Positions 8,700 to 17,099 of a stretch of 26,195 nt of DNA are shown here, piece by piece (positions within the stretch are counted from its first letter, which is position 1; the number at the start of each line of letters is the position of its first letter). This DNA comes from a virus. Under the pieces are notes generated by a model. That model saw only the letters and a program-made list of their open reading frames with translations, ran no database searches and was not told where the DNA came from. A program made the translations under genes and the position numbers. The stretch covers positions 1-26,195 of IMG/VR virus record IMGVR_UViG_3300033153_000338, one strand, 5' to 3'.

Positions 8700-8712
8700 A
8701 ATTATTTTTTAT

Positions 8713-11700
8713 TTAAGTACAAAGTGTTTTGGATGTTATTACGCCATTGCTATCTACAGCAATTTCGTAACGACTACCATCGCCACTTAGTATAGCGTAG
8801 TCTCCCGCAGGAACTCTTGTATTACCAATATTGTCTTGAACAAAGAACTCATTCACCTCAGGATACCCAAGTTGCCCACCACGATTAGGTATATTGTAAT
8901 ATGTATTTATTAAAGGCTCTGTCAAGCAGGCTCCCGGTGAAGCGTTAGATGTTGGCACCCCAACAAGTTCTACAGGACAATTTATCTCTAAATTAAATGC
9001 CGTACCACTACAAACACCTGTCATTTCAATAAGTACCTCCTCAGGTGTGATGTTGTTTTTAGGTATATATATTGTACAATACCCCGGATTACTTGTAGTT
9101 AATTGAACATCTCCTGTTCCGGGAGTATTTGCTCCTGTAACAGTACCTGCTGTTCCAACCAAATCAAAAGTAGTTCCATTAAAAACATATTGATTTAATC
9201 CTGAATATCCACCACTTGCTAGCTGTGCTCCAATTCCACAATCGTTTGATGAATTACCAACAAAAGTATAGTTGTTAGGGCTTGCCTCACTTGCAAGGTA
9301 CCCCTCAGTTGGACTTGTTAGTTCATTGTAGGTTACGGTATTGTATTTTACTCGTATTCCATCAGGTATTCCAAATGGCTCAAAATACATTATAGTACAA
9401 CCAATATCAGCACCTGCATTAAACGTTAATTCATAAGTACCTTGATTTCCGGTTGTATTAATACCACTACCACAAGGCAATACGCATTCAGGACAAATTT
9501 GGGCAAGTCCTAATAGACCTCCTATTTGTTCTCTTACCGTTGATTCGTCTGAATAGTATCCATCTGTTGCGGGAATAGTCATCTCTACATCTGTAAATAC
9601 AGCCGTTGCACCTGCTAATGTTGGTGCGTCTATATAATAACTTCCTAACGTGCAATCACAACAAGCAGAAAATAAACTTGTTGCATCAAAACATAAATCT
9701 ACAGATGTAGGTCGTCTGTAATCATATATTAAATACAAATACTGTTCATTAGTATTAGGCATCGAGAATGCTGCCTCGTAAGTATTTGGACCTCCTGTGA
9801 TTGGTGTTGCGTTATTAGACGCAGCCAATAAAGATAACATATCGGGCGTTGTGTTTGTATATAAAGTGTTAGACCTTAAATACTTCAACTCATCTACTGA
9901 AGAGTCAAACACATAGTCATCAATAGGGGATATTTTATTGCTGATAATTGATACGGTAGCAGAGTCTGCCGGAATAAATCCTGCACCTTGAGGTCCCGAT
10001 ATCATACTGTATTGAGATACCAAAGGAACAGATGTCCCTGACACTAACTCTACTTGCTCAGAATGCAATGGAGACGTAAATGCTCCATCAACCCACCTGT
10101 ACTCGTTATGTATGTATTCTCCTGCGTCATTATCTAAAGAGTAACATACCTGAACAATGGTTATCTCTTGTGCGTCAGGACAATTTACTGTTATCTCTAT
10201 AACACAACTTCCTGTAGCTTCCACAACTATATCTACTGAGTCTTCAGATACCTTGTCTTTATCTACAAGTAAAGGAGAGCCTGTGTTGTTATTTACAAAC
10301 CCTGTAGTAACTGTAGTACTATCGTAAGTTGCATCAATCTTTACAGTGTCTGATATACTGATTATATTGTAGTCTATATTAACCTCACCAACAAGAGAGC
10401 CAACGTCAACGCAAAATGTAATAGGGTCTTCGCTTGGGTCTAGTGTAAGTGTTCGGGTAATACCACACTCTATGCATTTTGTGGTTTGTGGTATAAATTG
10501 ATTATTAGAGCTTAACACGTATTCATTCATATACGGGTCAAACCCTCCAAGTTTTTGTGTGTTAAACGAATTAATAAACAAGTCCCTAAACCAAGACCGC
10601 ATCCCTTGTTCAGATATTACAGTAAGAGATTCATTTGCTGCAGAAGAACCTTTCAATTGAATAACTGCACCACGTTTTGCGTCAGTGAAATATTTATTCA
10701 TACCCCACTTAGTGTAGCTCTCAGGGTTTTGACTTATACCAAACTCTTCAATACGAGCTACTTGCTGACCTAATACTTCAGGCACAGAGGTAACCACACC
10801 CCCACCTACCGCATCGGTAAGTATATTCTTACCTACTGTAACGTAAGATATTTTATCTTCTTGTAATGTAAGTATATCTGTCTCTCTCCCATCTATGATA
10901 TATATAGGACCATATGAATCCTCAAGAGTTTTGTAGTTTAACAACCCAAGATTAAATTCATTTAACTTATTTAGATTAGTGTCATCAGTATAAACTCCAC
11001 TATAGGTTATATCTGCAAATCTTCTAACCTCTTTGTATTCTTCAGCAATTGTAGTAAACACACGGTTTCCTAATAACAATTCTTTACCGTCAATAGAGTC
11101 TCTAATTTGATAGCTCTCTACACCGTTTCCGAAAGAATAGCAATTAAAAAATGACGTATTTATTATAGCAGAATCTATTGATGTTTGGTTTCGTATATTT
11201 CCTCCGTGTGCACCTTCAGGTAAAAAGTTTATACCAATCACAGCTCCTGTCGGAGAGACAGGTGGGGTAGATGGGCTTACGACCATACTTCCACAAAGCC
11301 CTAACACACCTGTTGTAGTTGTTCCCGGTTCTACTATAATAGATGCCGGCAAACCATTCAAGTCTGTATAATCAAATTGTATAGCAGAAGGTTCCGATGG
11401 AATAACTGTAGCAGTAAACTGACATTTATCATTACCTTGGATGACAGGAAATGTCTGAGAAGATTCATACCATATGTCAGGTGATGCGTCAGAAGGTTTT
11501 GTTTCAAATACACATAAAGAATTAGAACGAAGAACTTCTATTTTAACTGACAACTTTGCTTCCTTCTTTTTACCTTTATATCCCGTAAGACCAACCACAT
11601 TGAGCCATCTTGCTTGGGATGTTACGTCTGCAAAAAAGAATTGAAAATACAAATCTAAATCACAAGGGAACATACTCTGTGTTGCTATAGAAGAACCTGT

Positions 11701-14337
11701 AACAGATTCAAGTAATTGTGGAGTAATATAAGTAGCGGTAGGTGGAGACTCTCCGCAATCTGCTTCAGAAACGACTGACGTACCATTTAGTATACTCTGA
11801 ACATTATCGTTGGTCCACCAATCTTCAAAGTTTGCATAGTCTTGTGATGCTATAAGCGTAGTGTCTAGCAAGTAAAACCTTCTCTCTATATTAGATAATG
11901 TACAAGACTTACCTTTTCTTAAGTTCTCTACCCTAATGTTAATTCTACTTCCCGCAGGAATTGTATAATCAATCTGTGATGGGTTTGTAGGAGATGCAGG
12001 TAACGATGAATCAAAATCAGGATTAGATATTGTTACCGGGTACCTCACTAAACTACAATCTCCGCTTGTGTCTGTAGAGCTTAACTCTCCAAAAGTAACA
12101 ACAGGGTTGTCTCCTATTTCAGTAGCAAAGTTATTTGCTCTCATCTTAGCGTACACCCCGCCCGGAACTTTAATTTCATTCCCATTATCATCCTTAGGTG
12201 CAGGGTCTAAAAAGTCAGGTAACTGAGATTTTTTCTCTAATATAGACGTCCTAACACATTTACTTAATGCCCCTTCAGTATCGCTTTTAACTGTTAACAA
12301 ATCACCCTCTTCTGCCTTGCGTGAGTTCTGTCCCTCAAGTAAGAAATAATCAGCACCCGTCACAGGGTCTCTAAAAAATAACTGAGAATAAATGTTAAAA
12401 TATTTTTCTTTATCTGCCTTTATACAAAACTTATAGTTTGTCGCCCACGATGGAGCTTTTTGCGTAATAGGTATATCTACTTGTATTCTGTTGGCTAAAT
12501 CAGCAGCAGAGCAAGGAACCTCTAATGAGTTCTGTCTACTAACTAAAGCAGTAGTTGCCCTATTAAAATCATCCATATAAATTATACCTATCTCATAGCT
12601 CCTGTCGCTATGTAAACTTTTGGGGTTACCTATCTCTGAAAAGGTTGCTTCGCAAAAAGTTATTTCATAGTATTCATATACGGTTTGTGTAATAGCAACT
12701 CCTGTTGGGTCATCAACATATGACATTGCAGGGAGTTGAAAACTTATGTCCGGAGAAGTTGGAGATGTTATAATCTCTATTGGCTGATTGACTGTATCAA
12801 TACCACTCTCATATTTAAATAAAGTATCTAATGTGTTTAGTACAGAGCAATTAAAAAAATCAGTCAAGGTAGTCCCAAGACCACAGTTTGCAACTGTTTG
12901 AATATTTGCCGTAGTACCAATCTTGTCTACAAAGTCTGTGCTTGTAGCTAACTCATATGCACTTCCAAAATCCTGTGGTAATATGTAAGCAAAATTTATT
13001 TCGGTGTCCGGAGTTGTTTGTGTTGGGAAAGGTAGGTCACCTGTAAAAGGGCTCTGATGCTCAAACCTAAGTTGGAACTCTATTATACTTCCTGCCTTTA
13101 AAGCAAGGGAATCAACATTTTGTAATGTTAAAACAGAAGCAGGATATGTCTGTGGAGTATCAATATTGTAATCTCCACTTACAAATACAGTTGATACGTC
13201 TTCTAATCCTACCTCTTCACTAAAAAGTTCTACAGTGTATTCAAGCTTAGTAGGGAAGCCTTGTGCATCAACTAGGTCATACTGCTCTAAATAGTTGCCA
13301 TACATTAATCTATTTCCCATTAAGGTCTGTGCCTTTGCTAGTCTTGGCACATTATCATATAACCTTAGTATCTCACTTTCAGGTAGCACTGAAAAAATCT
13401 TACTACTACTAAAACTAAATAAATAATTAGTGTTATCTACAAGTCCTAGTTTTTCTTTATCAAGCTTTTCAATTATACGAATGTTACCTGTCTGCATATC
13501 CTTCCATAAAAGGTCTATGCCTACAACTAATTCTCCACCGCTATTATATGTAAGTTGTGCTAAATTTGTTTGATTTAGCATACCATTATTTAAACTTGTT
13601 GCAAAGTCGTAGTTAAAAGGCTTTGGTATAAAAGCGGGGTCTGTAAACTGAGACGTAGCTGAATACTCGTTGTCTTCATATTTCCACCTATAAGCGAAGC
13701 AGACAAATCTGTCTTCTAAAAAATTATCTTCTGAAGTTGTAGGCAATGTCTGTAGACCTATTGTTTCTGCAGGTGGTCTTTTTATAACAAGCAATGACTC
13801 GGCAGACACACCATCCACCCCCCCTGAAGGATTAGGATAGTTTCTATTTATATTTATAAATCTTGGAGGGTTATAATCATCGGTAAAAAATAATAAGTCA
13901 TCAATCAATGACACCCCTGTGATTACATAAGTAGAATTAAAATTTAATGTTGTATTTAAATTACTACCATCGTCTACACTTATGACGTGATAAGTTAATA
14001 AATTATTTTGGGTATCAAACGATACTATTAAATCAAGCTTACCTGTAAGGGAGCCACCGGTCCAAGAAGGGTCGGTTATAAACCAATATATAGTTTCGTT
14101 AGCACCATCCTCTAAGGCTCCAATACAACGAGCATCAGGACTTAGTCCTTCGCCATCATACTGTATGTTTGTTATCTGTGTATTTCCCTTTGTAGTTTCC
14201 ACTGAGCCTACCTCAGAAGCCTCTGTTGAACCTAACCTTACGTTTAATGCATCTACATACTGCCCATTAGGAACAAGTCTCTCATCAAGACTCTTGTTCA
14301 TTTTTCCTAAAACAAAATTTCTTTGTGTATTTGCCAT
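8713..14337 (-). CDS. Giant tail nozzle/stabilisation ('muzzle'-like) protein
   Basis: An 1874-aa protein. The N-terminus carries the hallmark LGKMNKSLDERLVPNGQYVDA followed by LNVR and TKGN, which opens tail-tube/stabilisation proteins of Bacteroidota podoviruses; these resemble T7 gp12 in role, the nozzle below the ring proteins. Around residues 185-240 are VIKRPPAE and YRWKYEDNEYSATSQFTDPA, also typical. Around 1265 is FDPYMNEYVLS. The C-terminal third is rich in Cys (CIECG, CCDC, CPECVLPC) and holds two similar beta-domains, each starting after a CxxC and ending in NCP, plus segments of the ATAVFTD...DGYYSD type and a final GDYAIL...VDSNGVITSKTLC. These ends look like receptor- or carbohydrate-contacting modules. 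Only 1 nt separates it from the ring-protein gene upstream. The family is seen in sequence; the structural role is inferred from homologues. Confidence 0.75.
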   Translation of the reverse strand: MANTQRNFVLGKMNKSLDERLVPNGQYVDALNVRLGSTEASEVGSVETTKGNTQITNIQYDGEGLSPDARCIGALEDGANETIYWFITDPSWTGGSLTGKLDLIVSFDTQNNLLTYHVISVDDGSNLNTTLNFNSTYVITGVSLIDDLLFFTDDYNPPRFININRNYPNPSGGVDGVSAESLLVIKRPPAETIGLQTLPTTSEDNFLEDRFVCFAYRWKYEDNEYSATSQFTDPAFIPKPFNYDFATSLNNGMLNQTNLAQLTYNSGGELVVGIDLLWKDMQTGNIRIIEKLDKEKLGLVDNTNYLFSFSSSKIFSVLPESEILRLYDNVPRLAKAQTLMGNRLMYGNYLEQYDLVDAQGFPTKLEYTVELFSEEVGLEDVSTVFVSGDYNIDTPQTYPASVLTLQNVDSLALKAGSIIEFQLRFEHQSPFTGDLPFPTQTTPDTEINFAYILPQDFGSAYELATSTDFVDKIGTTANIQTVANCGLGTTLTDFFNCSVLNTLDTLFKYESGIDTVNQPIEIITSPTSPDISFQLPAMSYVDDPTGVAITQTVYEYYEITFCEATFSEIGNPKSLHSDRSYEIGIIYMDDFNRATTALVSRQNSLEVPCSAADLANRIQVDIPITQKAPSWATNYKFCIKADKEKYFNIYSQLFFRDPVTGADYFLLEGQNSRKAEEGDLLTVKSDTEGALSKCVRTSILEKKSQLPDFLDPAPKDDNGNEIKVPGGVYAKMRANNFATEIGDNPVVTFGELSSTDTSGDCSLVRYPVTISNPDFDSSLPASPTNPSQIDYTIPAGSRINIRVENLRKGKSCTLSNIERRFYLLDTTLIASQDYANFEDWWTNDNVQSILNGTSVVSEADCGESPPTATYITPQLLESVTGSSIATQSMFPCDLDLYFQFFFADVTSQARWLNVVGLTGYKGKKKEAKLSVKIEVLRSNSLCVFETKPSDASPDIWYESSQTFPVIQGNDKCQFTATVIPSEPSAIQFDYTDLNGLPASIIVEPGTTTTGVLGLCGSMVVSPSTPPVSPTGAVIGINFLPEGAHGGNIRNQTSIDSAIINTSFFNCYSFGNGVESYQIRDSIDGKELLLGNRVFTTIAEEYKEVRRFADITYSGVYTDDTNLNKLNEFNLGLLNYKTLEDSYGPIYIIDGRETDILTLQEDKISYVTVGKNILTDAVGGGVVTSVPEVLGQQVARIEEFGISQNPESYTKWGMNKYFTDAKRGAVIQLKGSSAANESLTVISEQGMRSWFRDLFINSFNTQKLGGFDPYMNEYVLSSNNQFIPQTTKCIECGITRTLTLDPSEDPITFCVDVGSLVGEVNIDYNIISISDTVKIDATYDSTTVTTGFVNNNTGSPLLVDKDKVSEDSVDIVVEATGSCVIEITVNCPDAQEITIVQVCYSLDNDAGEYIHNEYRWVDGAFTSPLHSEQVELVSGTSVPLVSQYSMISGPQGAGFIPADSATVSIISNKISPIDDYVFDSSVDELKYLRSNTLYTNTTPDMLSLLAASNNATPITGGPNTYEAAFSMPNTNEQYLYLIYDYRRPTSVDLCFDATSLFSACCDCTLGSYYIDAPTLAGATAVFTDVEMTIPATDGYYSDESTVREQIGGLLGLAQICPECVLPCGSGINTTGNQGTYELTFNAGADIGCTIMYFEPFGIPDGIRVKYNTVTYNELTSPTEGYLASEASPNNYTFVGNSSNDCGIGAQLASGGYSGLNQYVFNGTTFDLVGTAGTVTGANTPGTGDVQLTTSNPGYCTIYIPKNNITPEEVLIEMTGVCSGTAFNLEINCPVELVGVPTSNASPGACLTEPLINTYYNIPNRGGQLGYPEVNEFFVQDNIGNTRVPAGDYAILSGDGSRYEIAVDSNGVITSKTLCT

Positions 14338-14338
14338 A

Positions 14339-15262
14339 TTACTTTAGCCACTTATCTTTACCCCTCATATTCATTAATAGTCTACCGGGATGTATATTGC
14401 TTATTCTAATCTTTGCGTTTCTTAACAATGCACTTTTACGCTTTCGTGTTCTTGTTACTATGTATTCCTGAACTCCTAATTTAGAATTTAATATAGCGTG
14501 TTCAATGTGTGCGTACACATATTCCTCAAATAGTTTATTTACTGTAACGTCTACATCGTTTCCGTTTTCCATTCCATCTGAAACGTACTCAAGAATACAG
14601 GTTTGATTAGACATATCAGAACTAAAGTTAATTACCCCTGACTTTTTATCTACTCTAAATGTTGGATTTGCATTTGCTGTCTCTGTGTTTAACCCAAACC
14701 TAGCACCTATCTGATAATCAAAATACCATATCCCATCACAACAGTACCCCTCATATCCATGGAAGGGGTTGTTTGGATTTAGGTATATAGACTTCTTACT
14801 ACTTGTTATTCTATCATAGTCAATATTTGAGAACTGAGGACTTAGGGCATTACCATCTGAATCAAATAATATTCTTGCATTGTTGTCTTGAAGATAAGCA
14901 CTGCTCCAATTGGTTTGAATGTTTTCAGTTAAAGGGTACAATAGACCATTTTTATAAACAGATATCCTAACCCAATTAACGTAATCTGATGGCAGTACAT
15001 ATCTTAATGTATTACCTACGTCAAGTTCTAAAATTTTTATTTCTTTAAACGCATCATAGTTTAATTCTTGTATAGCTCTTTTTGCGTGAAACAATACCTT
15101 AAACCTTTCCTCATTATTTATAAGGCTATGGTTCCCGGCATACATCAACATAAAGTTATTTACTATATCATATAATGACACATACTGATATGACCCCCAA
15201 TTTGCATCTTCAGGTGCGGCACCTCCGTTTTCGTAATATTGATACTGTGATATATAAGCCAT
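14339..15262 (-). CDS. Ring/adaptor-type head-tail connector protein
   Basis: A 307-aa protein with a helical N-terminal half containing YVSLYDIVNNFMLMYAG, ERFKVLFHAKRAIQELNYDA and VLPSDYVNWVRISVY. I recognise this pattern (bundle of helices, then a P-x-DYV strand) from tail-tubular-A/gp4-like connector proteins of podoviruses; the marine Bacteroidota and crAss-like versions form the rings under the portal. The C-terminus is basic (TRTRKRKSALLRNAKIRISN), a good candidate for contact with DNA or the portal. It lies 6 nt after a second connector-type gene and directly before the nozzle gene, as expected. There is no catalytic motif and none is expected. Confidence 0.65.
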   Translation of the reverse strand: MAYISQYQYYENGGAAPEDANWGSYQYVSLYDIVNNFMLMYAGNHSLINNEERFKVLFHAKRAIQELNYDAFKEIKILELDVGNTLRYVLPSDYVNWVRISVYKNGLLYPLTENIQTNWSSAYLQDNNARILFDSDGNALSPQFSNIDYDRITSSKKSIYLNPNNPFHGYEGYCCDGIWYFDYQIGARFGLNTETANANPTFRVDKKSGVINFSSDMSNQTCILEYVSDGMENGNDVDVTVNKLFEEYVYAHIEHAILNSKLGVQEYIVTRTRKRKSALLRNAKIRISNIHPGRLLMNMRGKDKWLK

Positions 15263-15268
15263 ATTTTA

Positions 15269-16213
15269 TTATTTTTCTTGTTGGTCCTCAAAATTTTCTA
15301 ACCCTTGTCCAAACTGAACAGCTTGTAGCTCTCTTATAGACATACCTGCATACTGCAATATCTTTAATACCAACGTTGGTTCATCCGATATAGATAACTC
15401 AAAGTCTTGAAAGTCCGGTTGCGATTGGTCAAACGATGGCTCTCCACCAATTAGATTTATGTATGTCCACTTAGGGTCTTTGGGATATCTAATGTACTGA
15501 CACTGAACTGCACCTATAGTATTTACACTTACAGGAAACAAAGATAATGTCGGTTCTTCTTGCGTGTAAGCAGGAAACATTGTAGATGGTGCTGTAAGCA
15601 ATGAGTTGTTAAGCATAGTTATTTTACTATGTGTAACCTTCTCAGCTTCGTTAACCACACTGTCATCATAGATTACATATTGATTTCCTGTAGCAAGAAA
15701 GATATTAGCATCTAGTGTAAGTATTGATGATGAGTTTACGTTAGTAACAATTGCAGTTGTGTTAGTTGTAATGTTACCTACAACATCTCCTACCTGAACA
15801 CCTGAAGCAATAAAGTCACCTGTGGTATTACGTAGTTCGTTAACAACAACAGTGTCGTTTGTTCCGCTAGCCAATAGCCTTGTATATACAAGGACTTTAT
15901 TAAGTAAGTAATAGTCATCACTAGTTGTTGTTTGACTAGGTGTAAAAAATTTATTGTTGTTATTGTGCGATAAAAAATTGGTTTCTGAAAAAATATTAAT
16001 TACCTCCCCATATCCTTTTGTAATATCAGCATATCCTGTGCCTGACTGACGGGCATTCTCTTTGTTCAGTTGATAGTTATACTGATAAAAATAATCCTCG
16101 AATATATCCAACTGAGCTTGCTTAGCAAATAAGTTAAAATCAGAAGGAGAAATATATCCGTAATTATTTTTGTTCAGTATAGACAATACTGTGTTTCTAA
16201 CCGAATTTATCAT
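15269..16213 (-). CDS. Ring/adaptor-type structural protein
   Basis: A 314-aa protein beginning with a helical segment, VLSILNKNNYGYISPSDFNLFAKQAQ, which I know from structural proteins of Bacteroidota podoviruses and crAss-like phages (short N-terminal helices followed by beta-rich body). At about residues 130-180 is a compact beta insert with GVQVGDVVGNITTNTTAIV and YVIYDD motifs, an accessory domain found in several phage structural proteins. The C-terminus contains SISDEPTLVLKILQYAGMSI and a Gln/Glu-rich tail. It is the first gene of the tail block, 16 nt behind a TATCTTTG element and a terminator, and precedes the second connector protein. The most likely role is a head-to-tail ring protein; which ring cannot be told. 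Confidence 0.6.
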   Translation of the reverse strand: MINSVRNTVLSILNKNNYGYISPSDFNLFAKQAQLDIFEDYFYQYNYQLNKENARQSGTGYADITKGYGEVINIFSETNFLSHNNNNKFFTPSQTTTSDDYYLLNKVLVYTRLLASGTNDTVVVNELRNTTGDFIASGVQVGDVVGNITTNTTAIVTNVNSSSILTLDANIFLATGNQYVIYDDSVVNEAEKVTHSKITMLNNSLLTAPSTMFPAYTQEEPTLSLFPVSVNTIGAVQCQYIRYPKDPKWTYINLIGGEPSFDQSQPDFQDFELSISDEPTLVLKILQYAGMSIRELQAVQFGQGLENFEDQQEK

Positions 16214-16228
16214 CTGTAATACTTTTCA

Positions 16229-16236
16229 CAAAGATA
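16229..16236 (-). promoter_or_regulatory. TANNTTTG promoter-like element before the tail block
   Basis: The minus strand reads TATCTTTGTGAAAAG, 16 nt before the start of the first ring-protein gene and immediately after the U-tract of a terminator. It matches the Bacteroidota -7 box. The placement (terminator, then box, then gene) suggests it restarts transcription for the tail genes. No convincing -33 TTG box. Confidence 0.5.
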
Positions 16237-16238
16237 GC

Positions 16239-16270
16239 AAAAAAAAAGAGTCCGATTAAAAACCGGACTC
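16239..16270 (-). terminator. Intrinsic terminator after the capsid-associated gene
   Basis: On the minus strand a GAGTCCG/CGGACTC stem with a 9-nt A/T-rich loop is followed directly by nine T residues, the classic rho-independent form. It lies between the 245-aa gene (ends 16294) and the tail block (starts 16213). Confidence 0.85.
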
Positions 16271-16293
16271 CTTGTTAATATATGCAACCGCTA

Positions 16294-17031
16294 TTAAAGT
16301 TGTTTCTCTAAAAACTCTAATACACTTACTCCTTCGTCTGTTTTAAACCAATCAGATAAATATTCAATTGGGTCTACACCAAACGGAATGGTAGTCATTC
16401 TTTTTTTATTACCCTGAAGATTAAAGTAAACATCTCTTTGTTTATTTCTAAAGGCTAATATTTTGTTATCAAAAAACTGCTGTATAGTAGACTGAAGTTT
16501 TAAAGATGGGTCTGAAAGTGCCCGTAAGAAAATCTCAGGACTATTTTTAGCAAACACCAATACATCTCTTTTTAGTTCTGCTGTGCTTACCTTAGACACA
16601 TCTGTTGAGAATAAAACTCTACTTACATTCTCAAGTTGTTCTATACTTAGTTGCTTTGCTTCTATTAAAGCGTCCACCTCAACATTAAGTCTTTCAATTT
16701 CTTTTGTGGCATCTTGACTAAAGTCTACCTCTATGAATTTCTTTCCGTTAAGTGGGTGGTAGTGTAAGAACTCCTGTAGCACAGGATTGTTCTTAGGAAC
16801 ACGCAACATACCATCTTCAAATATGATGGGTTCAACAATTACTGTTCCGTCTTGTTCATCTTCAAAACAACTCTTTTGATTTCTTGAGTATCTTAATGCT
16901 CTGTTGTAACCTTTCTCTTCATCAAAGTAAAGCAAAGGGCTTCGAGCATGGTTTCTTGAAGGGATAATGCACGACAATGGTGCTCTGTTTCTTGTGAGTT
17001 TATAAACTCTATCTTTTAATTCTAATTTCAT
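16294..17031 (-). CDS. Conserved capsid-proximal protein of unknown function
   Basis: A 245-aa protein. The N-terminal third carries NRAPLSCIIPSRNHARSPLLY and a basic-aromatic stretch RALRYSRNQKSCFEDEQDG; the middle has RVPKNNPVLQEFLHYHPLNG; the rest (about 110-245) is helical and charged. I recall this combination as a conserved hypothetical next to the major capsid gene in marine phages, without assigned function. It stands alone between two terminators (17053-17084 upstream and 16239-16270 downstream) and has no recognisable promoter, so it would be made from read-through past the capsid terminator, presumably at a lower level than capsid. Candidate roles are minor capsid, vertex or assembly protein; these are guesses from position. 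Confidence 0.6.
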   Translation of the reverse strand: MKLELKDRVYKLTRNRAPLSCIIPSRNHARSPLLYFDEEKGYNRALRYSRNQKSCFEDEQDGTVIVEPIIFEDGMLRVPKNNPVLQEFLHYHPLNGKKFIEVDFSQDATKEIERLNVEVDALIEAKQLSIEQLENVSRVLFSTDVSKVSTAELKRDVLVFAKNSPEIFLRALSDPSLKLQSTIQQFFDNKILAFRNKQRDVYFNLQGNKKRMTTIPFGVDPIEYLSDWFKTDEGVSVLEFLEKQL

Positions 17032-17052
17032 TTTAATTTAATTTTATCTTTT

Positions 17053-17084
17053 AAAAAAAGGTAAGGGTGTCCTGTAGGACACCC
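17053..17084 (-). terminator. Intrinsic terminator after the major capsid gene
   Basis: The minus strand has a perfect 8-bp stem GGGTGTCC/GGACACCC with loop TACA, followed by TTACC and seven T residues. With one bulged base the stem can extend further toward the T-run. It lies 16 nt after the capsid stop codon and before the start of the 245-aa gene. Confidence 0.75.
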
Positions 17085-17099
17085 CACCCTTATTACTTA

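Noticed and set aside
8700-8712. Possible programmed frameshift joining the 1874-aa and 272-aa genes
   Set aside because: The first gene ends in TAA and a 13-nt gap precedes a good ATG; no slippery heptamer or overlap of frames was seen.
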